Numbered from the stretch's first letter, positions 54,592-63,175 are shown. The stretch is 64,000 nucleotides of DNA from Ensifer adhaerens (GCF_000697965.2 NZ_CP015881.1:558001-622000), one strand, 5' to 3'. Notes: generated by a model from the letters alone, not told the origin. Numbers and translations are program-made.

Positions 54592-55275
54592 GTGAGCGAT
54601 CCGTCAGAGGATACGCAGGCCGCGTCGGGCAAATCGGCCGGGGCAGGGCAACCGAAGGTGGGCGCGCTGGTGCGTGCGCGCCGCCGGCAGATGCATATGA
54701 CCCTGCAGACGCTCAGCGACGCAGCGGGCGTTTCGGTCGGCTATTTGAGCCAGATCGAGCGCGATCTTGCCATGCCCTCGCTCGGCACACTGGCCCAGAT
54801 TGCGCAAGGCCTGGGCGCCGAACTCAACCATTTCATCCTGGCACCGGCGATCGACACCGGGCTTTCGCGCGCCGAGGGGCGCATGGTGTTTTCGGTCGGC
54901 GGCTCGCCTGTTTCCTATGAGCGCATTGGCGCGGATTTCGCCGGCAACCAGCTTTCGAGTTTCGTCATCACCATTCCGCCGGGGCATCGCTCCGAGGTCT
55001 TCAGCCATGAGGGCGAAGAGCTCGTCTACATGCTCGAAGGCGAGATCCTCTTCGGGCTCGATGGCGACGACACCATGCTTTCGCCTGGCGACGGCCTGCA
55101 CTTCCGCGGCATCCAGCCCCACTACTGGTGGAACAAGACAGACGCACCCGTGCGGTTGATCTGGACCGGCACCCTGCCGCTCTTCCGGCCCCGCGCTTCC
55201 CAATCCAACGAGACCGGTCAGCCGCAATCGGCGCTGAAGCCGGCACCGACAAAAACCAAGCCTCATCGAAAATAG
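54592..55275 (+). CDS. XRE/cupin transcriptional regulator
   Basis: A 227-residue regulator starting at GTG 54592 behind GGGAGG (54576-54581). The XRE helix-turn-helix is at about 24-60 (ALVRARRRQMHMTLQTLSDAAGVSVGYLSQIERDLAMPSL) and the cupin_2 domain at about 130-200 (HEGEELVYMLEGEILFGLDGDDTMLSPGDGLHFRGIQPHYWWN). A basic Lys/Pro-rich tail of about 25 residues ends the protein. It is divergent from the permease-ATPase operon and lies 10 bases upstream of the solute-binding protein gene, so it probably controls both arms of the transporter. Confidence 0.9.
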   Translation: MSDPSEDTQAASGKSAGAGQPKVGALVRARRRQMHMTLQTLSDAAGVSVGYLSQIERDLAMPSLGTLAQIAQGLGAELNHFILAPAIDTGLSRAEGRMVFSVGGSPVSYERIGADFAGNQLSSFVITIPPGHRSEVFSHEGEELVYMLEGEILFGLDGDDTMLSPGDGLHFRGIQPHYWWNKTDAPVRLIWTGTLPLFRPRASQSNETGQPQSALKPAPTKTKPHRK

Positions 55276-55285
55276 GAGAATGATG

Positions 55286-56875
55286 ATGAGAATGTTCAAG
55301 GCCGCGGTCTTCGCGGCGTCCCTGATGATGAGCGTGGCGCCGGCCGCACTCGCCGAAACGCCAGCCGATGTGTTGGTCGTTGCCCAGAATATCGACGACA
55401 TCGTCAGCATCGACCCGGCCGAGGCCTACGAGTTCTCCTCGGGCGAATACGTCACCCAGACCTATGACCGCCTGGTGCAGTACGATGCGCCCGACGTGAA
55501 GAAGCTGGCGCCGGGTCTTGCCTCCGAATGGACGGTCGACGATGCGGCAAAGACGATCACCTTCACGCTGCGTGATGGCGTTACCTTTTCCTCCGGCAAT
55601 CCGCTGCGTGGCGAAGACGTCGTCTACTCCTTCAAGCGCGTCGTCGTTCTCAACAAGGCGCCGGCCTTCATCCTGACGCAGCTCGGCTGGACGCCCGAAA
55701 ACATCGACAAGATGGTGACCGCCGAAGGTAACAAGGTCACGGTCAAGTATGACGGCGACTTCTCGTCGGCCTTCGTTCTCAACGTTCTCGCCGCTCGCCC
55801 GGCTTCGGTGATCGACGCGGAAACCGTCAAGGCCAACGAGGCCGATGGCGACTTTGGCAATGCCTGGCTCAAGGCCAATTCGGCCGGTACCGGCCCGTTC
55901 GTGCTCAAGGCCTTCCGCGCCGGCGAGCTGCTCAACCTTGCGAGCAACCCGAACTACTTCGGCGGCGCTCCTGTTATCAAGGGCGTCATCATCCGTCACG
56001 TGGCCGAAGCCGCAACCCAGCAGCTGATGCTGCAGACCGGCGACGTCGACATGGCGAAGAACCTGACCCCGGACCAGGTTTCGGGTCTTGAAGGCAAGGA
56101 CGGCGTGAAGGTCGAATCCTATCCGCAGGCCGCCGTACACTTCCTGTCGTTCAACCAGAAGGACGAAGCATTGCAGCCGGAAGCCGTCTGGGAAGCCGCT
56201 CGCTACCTCGTCGACTACAAGGGCATGACCGACAGCTTCCTCAAGGGCCAGATGGAAGTTCACCAGGCCTTCTGGCCGAAGGGCTTCCCGGGCTCGCTCG
56301 ACGAGACCCCCTACAGCTACGATGTTGAAAAGGCGAAGAAGATCCTGGCCGATGCCGGCATCAAGACGCCGATCAAGGTGACCCTCGACGTCATCAACTC
56401 GACGCCGTTCACCGACATGGCGCAGTCACTGCAGGCGTCCTTCGCCGAAGCCGGGATCAACTTCGAGATCATCCCGGGCACCGGTAGCCAGGTCATCACC
56501 AAGTACCGCGCGCGCACCCACGAAGCGATGCTGCTCTATTGGGGCCCGGACTTCATGGACCCGCATTCGAACGCCAAGGCCTTCGCCTACAACGAAGACA
56601 ACGCCGACGACAAGTATCAGTCGACGACCACCTGGCGTAACGGCTGGGCGGTTCCGGCGGAACTCAACGAAGCGACCAAGGCAGCCCTCAAGGAAGCCGA
56701 TCCGGCCAAGCGCGACGCGCTTTATGTCGACCTGCAGCGCAAGGTTCAGGAAAAGTCGCCGATCGTGATCATGTTCCAGGCAGCGACCCAGGTCGCGATG
56801 AAGGACAAGGTCGAAGGCTACGTCAATGGCGCCATCTCGGACTATGTCTTCTACCGCCTGGTGAAGAAGAACTGA
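55286..56875 (+). CDS. Peptide-type ABC solute-binding protein (family 5)
   Basis: A 529-residue exported receptor. Three consecutive ATG codons occur; ATG 55286 is chosen because AGGAG (55274-55278) is then 7 bases away. Signal peptide about 1-23 (MSVAPAALA). SBP_bac_5 features include YVTQTYDRLVQYDAPDVKKLAPGLASEWTVDDAAKTITFTLRDGVTFSSGNPLRGEDVVYSFKR and a conserved hinge NQKDEALQPEAVWEAARYLVDYKGM. It belongs functionally to the permease and ATPase genes on the other strand at 50900-54462, because those lack a receptor of their own. Confidence 0.93.
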   Translation: MRMFKAAVFAASLMMSVAPAALAETPADVLVVAQNIDDIVSIDPAEAYEFSSGEYVTQTYDRLVQYDAPDVKKLAPGLASEWTVDDAAKTITFTLRDGVTFSSGNPLRGEDVVYSFKRVVVLNKAPAFILTQLGWTPENIDKMVTAEGNKVTVKYDGDFSSAFVLNVLAARPASVIDAETVKANEADGDFGNAWLKANSAGTGPFVLKAFRAGELLNLASNPNYFGGAPVIKGVIIRHVAEAATQQLMLQTGDVDMAKNLTPDQVSGLEGKDGVKVESYPQAAVHFLSFNQKDEALQPEAVWEAARYLVDYKGMTDSFLKGQMEVHQAFWPKGFPGSLDETPYSYDVEKAKKILADAGIKTPIKVTLDVINSTPFTDMAQSLQASFAEAGINFEIIPGTGSQVITKYRARTHEAMLLYWGPDFMDPHSNAKAFAYNEDNADDKYQSTTTWRNGWAVPAELNEATKAALKEADPAKRDALYVDLQRKVQEKSPIVIMFQAATQVAMKDKVEGYVNGAISDYVFYRLVKKN

Positions 56876-56926
56876 TCCGCCAGCGATCGCCCTTGCGCCG
56901 ATGAGAAAAAGGCGCACATATCAAAA

Positions 56927-56960
56927 CGCCCTGGGCCTTCCGGCCCGGGGCGACGTGTTT
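56927..56960 (+). terminator. Terminator after the family 5 solute-binding protein gene
   Basis: CGCCCTGGGCC (56927-56937) pairs with GGCCCGGGGCG (56942-56952, one G-T wobble) across TTCC, followed by ACGTGTTT. It is 51 bases after the stop and 49 bases before the OsmC gene. Confidence 0.6.
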
Positions 56961-57000
56961 CTACCGATCGGTTTGATAAGTTCTGGGAAGGTTTTACGAC

Positions 57001-57429
57001 ATGGCGGATGTGAAGGTGAGAACGCGGGAAACCGGTGCGACGGCTGTGGTCGGCAAGACCGGCTTTCCGCATGTGACCTCGGTCACCGGTGGTGAACTCG
57101 ATATCGTCACCGGCCCGTCGCAGGCGGGCTACGGCCCGCTCGATCTGCTCTATGCGTCGCTCGCAAGCTGCCTGGTGCTGAGCGCCCGCATCGCCGCCAG
57201 CCGTTTTGGCGTGCTCGACCGGCTGACGCAAGTGAGTGCCAAGGTGACGGGCGAGAAAGCCCATGACGAGCCGTCCCGCGTGGCGAAGTTTAACATCGTC
57301 TTCGACATCAAGGGTGATTTTGACGACACAGTCCGCCATGCGATCGCGGAAGCCGCCGAAAACGAGATCTGCACCGTCAGCAATACGATCCGCGGCAATC
57401 CGGAATTCGTGACCGAGTTTGCCCACTGA
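57001..57429 (+). CDS. OsmC-like peroxidase-fold protein
   Basis: A 142-residue OsmC/Ohr-superfamily protein. The two redox cysteines are both present: Cys57 (LYASLASCLVLSARIAA) and Cys124 (ENEICTVSNTI). OsmC-type proteins reduce organic hydroperoxides with thiols; this group also includes less-studied YhfA-like forms, so the substrate is uncertain. It has its own ribosome site (GGGAAGG) and stands alone between the receptor gene and the convergent MFS gene. A perfect terminator follows at 57455. Confidence 0.87.
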   Translation: MADVKVRTRETGATAVVGKTGFPHVTSVTGGELDIVTGPSQAGYGPLDLLYASLASCLVLSARIAASRFGVLDRLTQVSAKVTGEKAHDEPSRVAKFNIVFDIKGDFDDTVRHAIAEAAENEICTVSNTIRGNPEFVTEFAH

Positions 57430-57454
57430 CGTTCATTGGGTCTCAGCGTCCAAC

Positions 57455-57489
57455 AAAAGGGCGGGCTGCCATTGGCAGCCCGCCCTTTT
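57455..57489. terminator. Bidirectional terminator between OsmC and MFS genes
   Basis: AAAAGGGCGGGCTGCC (57455-57470) pairs perfectly over 16 bases with GGCAGCCCGCCCTTTT (57474-57489) around a 3-base loop. The A-rich left end and T-rich right end make it an intrinsic terminator on both strands, serving the convergent OsmC gene and MFS gene. Confidence 0.93.
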
Positions 57490-57510
57490 CGATGCAACTG
57501 GCAGAAGGAC

Positions 57511-58806
57511 TCAGGCCGGTTGCGGCGTAAGCGCCTCCGGTTGACGCCGACCGATCGTCAGCACCAGCAGGGCCGCGACAATGCAGAGCATCCCGGCGGC
57601 AATCAGCGCCGGCGTATAGGTTTCAAGCGACGTCCGGCTGGCGCCTGCGAGGAAGGTCGCACTGGCCGCACCCAGCTGGTGACCGGTGAAGACCCAGCCG
57701 AAGACGAGGGCGGCGCGTTCCGGACCGAAGCGTTCGGCCGAAAGTTTCACCGTCGGCGGTACCGTCGCGACCCAATCCAGGCCGTAGAAGATCGCAAAGA
57801 TCGACAGCGTGTAGATGTTGAAGCCGCTGAACGGCAGGAACATCAGCGACAGGCCGCGAAGGCCGTAGAACCAGAAGAGCAGCCAGCGGTTGTCATAACG
57901 GTCCGAGAGCCAGCCGGAACCGATGGTGCCGATCAGATCGAATACGCCGATCAGCGCCAGCAGGCTGGCTGCTGCGACGGGGGCAATACCAACATCGCCG
58001 CAGATCGAAACCCAATGGGTCTGGATCAGCCCGTTGGTGCTGAAGCCGCAGACGAAGAAGGTCGCAAACAGCACCCAGAAGGTGTTGGTCTTGGCGGCGT
58101 CGGAAAGCGCCCGGATCGGTGCCATCAGCAGTTCCCCGAAGCTCTTCGCCTTCGGCGGCGCCGCCACCATTTGCTTGCCGCCGAAGGGCGCAAGGCCAAG
58201 GTCCCCAGGGCGATCCTGCATCAGAAGCAGGACCAGGGTGAAGGCCGCAAGCAGGATGACGATGATCAGCGTCAGCGCCGAGCGCCAGCCGATCGTTTCG
58301 GTGAGAGAAGCGAGCAACGGCAGGAAGACCAGCTGGCCGGTGGCGTTGCTGGCGGTCATCAGCCCGACGACGAGCCCGCGCCGTTTGTCGAACCAGCGCG
58401 TTGCGACCGTCGCGCCGAGCACCAGCGCCGTCATGCCGGTACCCACGCCGAGCACGACGCCCCAGATCGCCACCAGGTGCCAGAGTTCCGTCATGTAGAA
58501 CGAGGCGGCGATGCCGGAGATGATCAGGATCAGCGCCGTAGACACGACCGGGCGCACGCCGAAATGGTTCATGAACGAGGCTGCGAACGGACCGAGCAGA
58601 CCGAAAAGGCAAAGCCGGATGGCGAGCGCCAGCGAGATTTGCGCATTGGTCCAGCCGAATTCGGTCTCGAGCGGTTTGATGAGCACGCCGGCCGAGCCCA
58701 TGGCGCCCGCTGTCGAAAGCATGACCAGGAAGGTGACGGCGGCGACAGCCCAGCCGTAGTGGATATTGCGTCTGGCAAGATAACGCGCAAGCGCCGGACC
58801 GAGCAT
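57511..58806 (-). CDS. Major facilitator superfamily transporter
   Basis: A 431-residue membrane protein with about 12 hydrophobic helices. ATG 58806 follows AAGGAAG. The helix 2-3 loop shows GVRPVVSTALI (MFS motif-A region), and loop 8-9 shows GSGWLSDRYDNRWLLFWFYGLRG, a second motif A. It resembles oxalate/formate antiporter-like and monocarboxylate-type MFS proteins (FGWTNAQISLALAIRLCLFGLLGPFAA), but the substrate cannot be assigned. A MarR regulator lies just upstream on the same strand. Confidence 0.9.
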   Translation of the reverse strand: MLGPALARYLARRNIHYGWAVAAVTFLVMLSTAGAMGSAGVLIKPLETEFGWTNAQISLALAIRLCLFGLLGPFAASFMNHFGVRPVVSTALILIISGIAASFYMTELWHLVAIWGVVLGVGTGMTALVLGATVATRWFDKRRGLVVGLMTASNATGQLVFLPLLASLTETIGWRSALTLIIVILLAAFTLVLLLMQDRPGDLGLAPFGGKQMVAAPPKAKSFGELLMAPIRALSDAAKTNTFWVLFATFFVCGFSTNGLIQTHWVSICGDVGIAPVAAASLLALIGVFDLIGTIGSGWLSDRYDNRWLLFWFYGLRGLSLMFLPFSGFNIYTLSIFAIFYGLDWVATVPPTVKLSAERFGPERAALVFGWVFTGHQLGAASATFLAGASRTSLETYTPALIAAGMLCIVAALLVLTIGRRQPEALTPQPA

Positions 58807-58950
58807 CGTCGACTTCCTTTCGTCGGTGTTTTTAGGGCGTGCGACAGCGCTGCGCGGGCTTTCGGAGCGCAGGTCGCAGATTGAACTGTTGTTTGGCAGT
58901 TTTCTGCCGGTTCCTGGCAGCTTAGGCTGCCCGGATTCTTCTGGCCTCAA

Positions 58951-58965
58951 GTCGCAGACTGCGAC
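58951..58965. promoter_or_regulatory. Perfect palindrome GTCGCAGACTGCGAC upstream of the MFS gene
   Basis: Seven-base arms around a single A lie 145 bases upstream of the MFS start and just after the MarR stop. The half-site GTCGCAG occurs again at 58873-58879. Larger nested complementarity (CTTCTGG ... CCAGAAAG) surrounds it, so it could form a stem that ends MarR transcription or be an operator for the MFS gene. Confidence 0.45.
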
Positions 58966-58991
58966 CAGAAAGTTGGTCTGGAAACGAGGCG

Positions 58992-59387
58992 CTAGAGCGC
59001 CAGCAGCAGGTCCTCCAGCTGGGCGGCGGCGTCGGCTCCCAGCCGCGCCTCGATCTTGTCCTGAGCGGCCTGCCAGAGCGGCGCGCCGTCAGCCAGTATC
59101 CGGTGGCCGCTCTCCGTAAGCTCGACAATGGCCTCCCGCTGATCCTTTCCGCTTCCAGTTGCGGTCAATCCCATTCCCTCCAGCACTTTGACGTTGCGGC
59201 TGACCGTCGATCGCTCGAGTTCGATCTTGCGGCCAAGCTCGGTCATCGAGATCGGTTCATCGCGCGCGATGTGTCGAAGCAGGCTGAACTGGGCAAGGTT
59301 AAGACCAATCGGCTGCAGCGCGTCGTCATAGACTGACGTCACTCGCCGGGTGGCTTTGCGTAAGAGGGCACAATAGCAACGAGACAT
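58992..59387 (-). CDS. MarR-family transcriptional regulator
   Basis: A 131-residue regulator. ATG 59387 (MSRCYCALLRKATRR) is preferred, because longer in-frame starts run through the palindrome at 59393-59404. The winged helix is at about 33-95 (LNLAQFSLLRHIARDEPISMTELGRKIELERSTVSRNVKVLEGMGLTATGSGKDQREAIVELTESG). Cys4 and Cys6 near the N-terminus could be redox sensing. It lies 185 bases upstream of the MFS gene on the same strand, so it is a likely controller of that transporter and of itself. Confidence 0.9.
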   Translation of the reverse strand: MSRCYCALLRKATRRVTSVYDDALQPIGLNLAQFSLLRHIARDEPISMTELGRKIELERSTVSRNVKVLEGMGLTATGSGKDQREAIVELTESGHRILADGAPLWQAAQDKIEARLGADAAAQLEDLLLAL

Positions 59388-59392
59388 AATGT

Positions 59393-59404
59393 GTGTATAT
59401 ACAC
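59393..59404. promoter_or_regulatory. Palindrome GTGTATATACAC just upstream of marR
   Basis: A perfect 12-base palindrome begins 6 bases before the MarR start codon, overlapping the place where a ribosome or promoter would act. MarR-family proteins usually bind symmetric AT-rich sites like this near their own start, so autorepression is likely. Confidence 0.6.
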
Positions 59405-59456
59405 GCAAGCGATCGACGTCAACCGTTTCTTGGTGTGAAGGCGCTGTTCGAAGCGA

Positions 59457-59969
59457 TCAGCGGTCCAAGCGAAACTGAAGAACGTGGTTGGGGTAAGCCT
59501 TGTCGCCGATCGTGAAATGGGTTTGTCCCGCCATCTCAAAGCCACTCGCGAGGTAGAAGGCCGTGGCTTTTTCGTTTTCGGCGTTCACCGCCAGCCAGGT
59601 GCCTAGCTGGCCCGTGTCCAGGCAGAATTGCAGGCCGGTCTTCAGGAGTGCCTTGCCGAGGCCGCGACCATGGTGACGGGGCTGGACATAGAGCGTCGTG
59701 ATTTCCAGGTCGGAGGCGATATCGACCGGTGCCGGCGAATTCGCGGACATGCGCAAGAAGCCGTCGATACCGACAACGTTCTGCGAAACCCAGACGGTCT
59801 CGTTGCGGTCGCCCAGAATTTCTTCGAAGCGCGCGGTGGTAAAGTGCTGCAGCGCATAATCGGCAAAGAATGCGTTGACGCCATCCCTGATATACGTGTT
59901 CAGCCAGACTTCCAGGCTGATCGCCGCAAGGCTTGACGCATCCGCGACGGTCGCGCGCCTGATTGTCAT
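59457..59969 (-). CDS. GNAT-family N-acetyltransferase
   Basis: A 170-residue GNAT protein. ATG 59969 gives the usual start MTIRRATVADASSLAAISLEVW; the longer frame upstream overlaps the next gene and is rejected. The acetyl-CoA binding motif is VQPRHHGRGLGKALLKTGLQF (about 96-116) followed by LAVNAENEKATAFYLASGFE (about 127-146). Target unknown. It is 28 bases downstream of the CMD-family gene on the same strand, so probably the last gene of a small operon. Confidence 0.88.
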   Translation of the reverse strand: MTIRRATVADASSLAAISLEVWLNTYIRDGVNAFFADYALQHFTTARFEEILGDRNETVWVSQNVVGIDGFLRMSANSPAPVDIASDLEITTLYVQPRHHGRGLGKALLKTGLQFCLDTGQLGTWLAVNAENEKATAFYLASGFEMAGQTHFTIGDKAYPNHVLQFRLDR

Positions 59970-59997
59970 ATCGTTTGTCACGCTGCTCTTCACTGTC

Positions 59998-60525
59998 TCA
60001 ATCGACGAAGGGTTCCAGTTCCTTGTCGAACTCCACTTCGACGACATTGTTGAAAAGCGCCGTCGCCACCATGATACCGGAGAAAGCGACGAGGTCGACC
60101 AGCGCCTTGGCGTCGTAGCGTGCCTTGAGGCCAACCCAGATTTCCTCCGTAACGGCATTGCTGTCGGCGACGATGGCGCGGCCGAACGCGATCAGGCGCT
60201 GTTCGTCTTCGCTCGGCACGTCCGTGTGAAAATCGATGCCGGCATTGGCGAAGGCGCGACGAAAGAAGCCCATGGCGATTGGGGATTTCATGGCCTCCGA
60301 AATGGAATGGGAGAGGAACCAGATCGCCCTGTCGTCGAGGGTAGGGCGTAGTTCCTCGCGGAGCGTGAACCATTCCGCATAGATCCGGTGCGCGACCGGC
60401 GAATGTAAAAGCGTGCGCTTCATGTTGGTCATGCGGCCACGCACGCGCACCTCCTCGTCGTGGGCGGCGCGGATTTCATCCGAGGCGGTGTCGTAGTCGA
60501 TCTGGGGGATATGGCTCATGGTCAT
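59998..60525 (-). CDS. Carboxymuconolactone decarboxylase/AhpD-like protein
   Basis: A 175-residue all-helical protein of the carboxymuconolactone decarboxylase family. ATG 60525 or ATG 60519 may start it. The core DRAIWFLSHSISEAMKSPIAMGFFRRAF and ALVDLVAFSGIMVATALFNNVVEVEFD matches the family, but the CxxC-type redox pair of AhpD is absent, so peroxidase activity is not supported. It lies 46 bases downstream of the Lrp/AsnC regulator gene and 28 bases upstream of the GNAT gene. Biochemical role unknown. Confidence 0.75.
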   Translation of the reverse strand: MTMSHIPQIDYDTASDEIRAAHDEEVRVRGRMTNMKRTLLHSPVAHRIYAEWFTLREELRPTLDDRAIWFLSHSISEAMKSPIAMGFFRRAFANAGIDFHTDVPSEDEQRLIAFGRAIVADSNAVTEEIWVGLKARYDAKALVDLVAFSGIMVATALFNNVVEVEFDKELEPFVD

Positions 60526-60571
60526 GCCTGTCTTGGTCGTGCGCGAGCTGCGCAGATGATGGGTAGGAGCG

Positions 60572-60997
60572 TCAGACGGTGCTGAGCAGAATGCTCGTTT
60601 CGCTGTTCGACACGCCCTCGACGTCGCGCACTTCGCGCAGGATGCGGTCGAAATCGCTGAGGCTGTTGGCGCGGATTTCGGCGACCAGGTCCCAACCGCC
60701 GTTGGTGGTGTGCAGGGCATAAAGTTCCGGCAGGCCGCGCAGGTATTTGATCACCTTGGTGGTGTTTCGGCCGCTCACCTCGATCATCATGATCGCACGG
60801 ATGGCGCGATCGTCATAATCCTGCCGCACGCGCAGCGTGAAGCCCAGGACCGCGCCGCTTTCGAGCAGCCGGTCGATGCGAGTCTGCACGGTCGCCCTCG
60901 ATATGCCGAGCACCGCAGCGATCTTGGAGTAGGGCGCGCGCCCGTCTTCTCGCAGGAGCGAGATGAGCTGGTGGTCGAGGTCATCGAAGATATGCAT
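60572..60997 (-). CDS. Lrp/AsnC-family regulator
   Basis: A 141-residue regulator with an N-terminal helix-turn-helix (LDHQLISLLREDGRAPYSKIAAVLGISRATVQTRIDRLLESGAV, about 7-51) and a RAM effector domain (AIMMIEVSGRNTTKVIKYLRGLPELYALHTTNGGWDLVAEIRANSLSDFDRILREVRDVEGV). It is divergent from the ornithine cyclodeaminase operon (128 bases between starts). Lrp-type proteins commonly answer to the amino acid whose catabolic genes they control, so ornithine, arginine or proline are the likely effectors by inference. Confidence 0.9.
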   Translation of the reverse strand: MHIFDDLDHQLISLLREDGRAPYSKIAAVLGISRATVQTRIDRLLESGAVLGFTLRVRQDYDDRAIRAIMMIEVSGRNTTKVIKYLRGLPELYALHTTNGGWDLVAEIRANSLSDFDRILREVRDVEGVSNSETSILLSTV

Positions 60998-61014
60998 GAA
61001 AGGTGTATATTACG

Positions 61015-61055
61015 ATTGCGCAAATTGCTCAATATGTCCTGTAATTTTGCGCAGG
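61015..61055. promoter_or_regulatory. Lrp-type operator region with two TTGCGCA motifs
   Basis: TTGCGCAA (61016-61023, within ATTGCGCAAAT) and TTTTGCGCAGG (61045-61055) stand about 30 bases apart, roughly three helical turns, in an AT-rich stretch between the Lrp gene and ornithine cyclodeaminase. Repeated, loosely palindromic, phase-spaced sites are typical of Lrp/AsnC octamer binding. Confidence 0.55.
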
Positions 61056-61125
61056 TTTAAAATTTCAACTCACTTCTTGCAAGCCTAGGCTGACTTCATC
61101 GAATTTCTCCGATGGAGTTTTAAAC

Positions 61126-62172
61126 GTGGTTCAGTATGTCGGTGTCGGCAACGTAATCGAGCTGGTCAAATCGATCGGCATTGAGACGTTTCTTGTGGGT
61201 CTTGCGGAATACATCGAAGACGATTTCCGCCGGTGGAACGTTTTCGAAAAAACTCCGCGGCTGGCCAGCCACTCGAAGACCGGCGTCATCGAGTTGATGC
61301 CGACCTCGGACGGCGAGCACTACGGCTTCAAATACGTCAACGGCCATCCGAAGAACCCCAATGTCGGCCTGCAGACGGTGACCGCCTTCGGCGTTCTTTC
61401 CGACGTCAGCACCGGCTACCCCTGTCTCGTTTCCGAAATGACGATCATGACGGGACTGCGCACGGCGGCGACATCGGCGCTTGCCGCGAAGTACCTCGCA
61501 CGTCCTGATGCCCGCTCGATGGCGATCATCGGTCTCGGCGCCCAGTCCGAATTCCAGGCGCTCGCCTTCCGCGCCCTTCTTGGCGTCAAGCGCCTTCAGG
61601 TCTTCGATATCGATGCGGAAGCCGCCGCCAAGTTCTGCAACAACCTCTCGGATATGGACTTCGACATCGTCGTCGCAACCACGGCGGAAGAAGCGGTTGC
61701 TGGCGCGGACATCATCACGACCGTCACGGCCGACAAGCGCAATGCCACGATCCTCTCCGACAACATGGTGGGCGCCGGCGTTCACATCAACGCCGTTGGC
61801 GGCGATTGCCCCGGCAAGACGGAGTTGCAGGGGGACATCCTGCGCCGCGCCGACGTCTTCGTCGAATATCCGGAACAGACCCGCATCGAGGGCGAGATCC
61901 AGCAGATGGCGCCGGATTTCCCGGTCACCGAACTCTGGCAGGTCATTGCCGGCGAGGCCGAGGGCCGCCGCAGCTCCGCCCAGATCACCATCTTCGATTC
62001 CGTCGGCTTTGCCACCGAAGACTTCTCGGCCCTGCGCTTCCTGCGCGACAAGATCCAGGGTACCGCATTCTACACCGAGCTCGACCTGACGACCCAGCCG
62101 GACCATCCGCGCGATCTCTACGGCCTGTTCCGGCAGCAGCCGGCGGCCCCTGCCGAGCGGAGTGCCGCATAA
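61126..62172 (+). CDS. Ornithine cyclodeaminase
   Basis: A 348-residue protein of the ornithine cyclodeaminase/mu-crystallin family, starting at GTG 61126. It has the substrate region ELMPTSDGEHYGFKYVNGHPKNP (near 58-80) with the catalytic-region Lys, YPCLVSEMTIMTGLRTAATSALAAKYL (near 100-127), the Rossmann motif IIGLGAQSEFQALAF (near 137-151) and INAVGGDCPGKTEL with the catalytic Asp (near 222-235). It converts L-ornithine to L-proline plus ammonia using bound NAD+. It starts an operon with the CtlX-like and DDAH genes. Confidence 0.93.
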   Translation: MVQYVGVGNVIELVKSIGIETFLVGLAEYIEDDFRRWNVFEKTPRLASHSKTGVIELMPTSDGEHYGFKYVNGHPKNPNVGLQTVTAFGVLSDVSTGYPCLVSEMTIMTGLRTAATSALAAKYLARPDARSMAIIGLGAQSEFQALAFRALLGVKRLQVFDIDAEAAAKFCNNLSDMDFDIVVATTAEEAVAGADIITTVTADKRNATILSDNMVGAGVHINAVGGDCPGKTELQGDILRRADVFVEYPEQTRIEGEIQQMAPDFPVTELWQVIAGEAEGRRSSAQITIFDSVGFATEDFSALRFLRDKIQGTAFYTELDLTTQPDHPRDLYGLFRQQPAAPAERSAA

Positions 62173-62173
62173 C

Positions 62174-63145
62174 ATGAAGAGACTGTCCGTACAGGCGCCG
62201 AAGGGCGTCGTGATGATCCGCCCGCACCACTTCGGCCCCAACCCGATGACGGCCAAGGACAATGCCTTCCAGGCGACCGACGCGGCGCGCCAGCCGACTG
62301 CGATCGCCAAGGCCGCCTATGACGAAGTCAGCCGCATGGCCGACGGGCTTTCGAACGCCGGCGTCGCAGTCCATCTCTTCGAAGACGAGACGACGACGCG
62401 GCCGGACTCGGTGTTCCCCAACAACTGGTTCTCGACCCATTCGGGTGGCCATGTCGCGATCTATCCGATGTATTCGGAAAGCCGTCAAAGCGAGCGCCGC
62501 TCCGACATCATCGAGATGCTGAAGAACGAGTACCGCGTTCAGGACGTGATCGATTACTCCGGCCTTGAAAAGGACGGCGTCTATCTCGAAGGCACGGGCG
62601 CCATGGTGCTCGACCATATCGGTCGCGTCGCCTATGCCGCACGTTCCAACCGCACCAATGAAGTGGCGCTAGAACGCTTCTGCACCCACTTCAATTTCGA
62701 GCCGATGATCTTCGGCGCGGTCGATCGCCAGGGCAACTCGATCTACCACACCAACGTGCTGATGTGCATCGGCACCGAGTTTGCGCTGATCGGCACGAGC
62801 ATGATCCCGGATCTCGCCCGTCGCCAGGAGATCTGCTTGCGGCTTGAGGAAACCGGCCGCCAGGTCATCGATCTGACGCTGGAGCAAATCGAGAACTTCG
62901 CCGGCAATGCCATCGAACTCGACGGTGCCGATGGCCGCGTCGTGGTCATGTCGGCTCGCGCGCTCGCCTCGCTCCGCGCCGACCAGATCAAGGCGCTCGA
63001 AGTCTCTGCCCGTGTTCTCGCCTTCGACGTTCCGACCATCGAGCTCGCGGGCGGCTCCGTGCGCTGCATGCTCGCTGGCGTTCACCTGTCACGTCGGGAA
63101 AACGTGAACAAGCAACCGCTTTACGCCGCCATGTCCGATCGATAG
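62174..63145 (+). CDS. ctlX: CtlX-type hydrolase (amidinotransferase/arginine deiminase fold)
   Basis: A 323-residue guanidino-group-modifying enzyme; ATG 62174 is the second base after the previous stop, so coupling is tight. Motifs are FPNNWFSTHSGG (near 82-93), LEGTGAMVLD (near 139-148), catalytic His192 (IYHTNVLMCIG) and nucleophile Cys298 (GGSVRCMLAGVHLSR). This subfamily is annotated as citrulline-using hydrolase CtlX; arginine deiminase activity is the alternative. Beside ornithine cyclodeaminase it would make ornithine from citrulline, feeding proline synthesis. Substrate is not proven by sequence. Confidence 0.82.
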   Translation: MKRLSVQAPKGVVMIRPHHFGPNPMTAKDNAFQATDAARQPTAIAKAAYDEVSRMADGLSNAGVAVHLFEDETTTRPDSVFPNNWFSTHSGGHVAIYPMYSESRQSERRSDIIEMLKNEYRVQDVIDYSGLEKDGVYLEGTGAMVLDHIGRVAYAARSNRTNEVALERFCTHFNFEPMIFGAVDRQGNSIYHTNVLMCIGTEFALIGTSMIPDLARRQEICLRLEETGRQVIDLTLEQIENFAGNAIELDGADGRVVVMSARALASLRADQIKALEVSARVLAFDVPTIELAGGSVRCMLAGVHLSRRENVNKQPLYAAMSDR

Positions 63146-63175
63146 AAGCACCTCATCCAAGCCAAAGGTCTACAA

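Noticed and set aside
59998..60525. AhpD alkylhydroperoxidase
   Set aside because: No CxxC motif is present, so only CMD-family membership is claimed.
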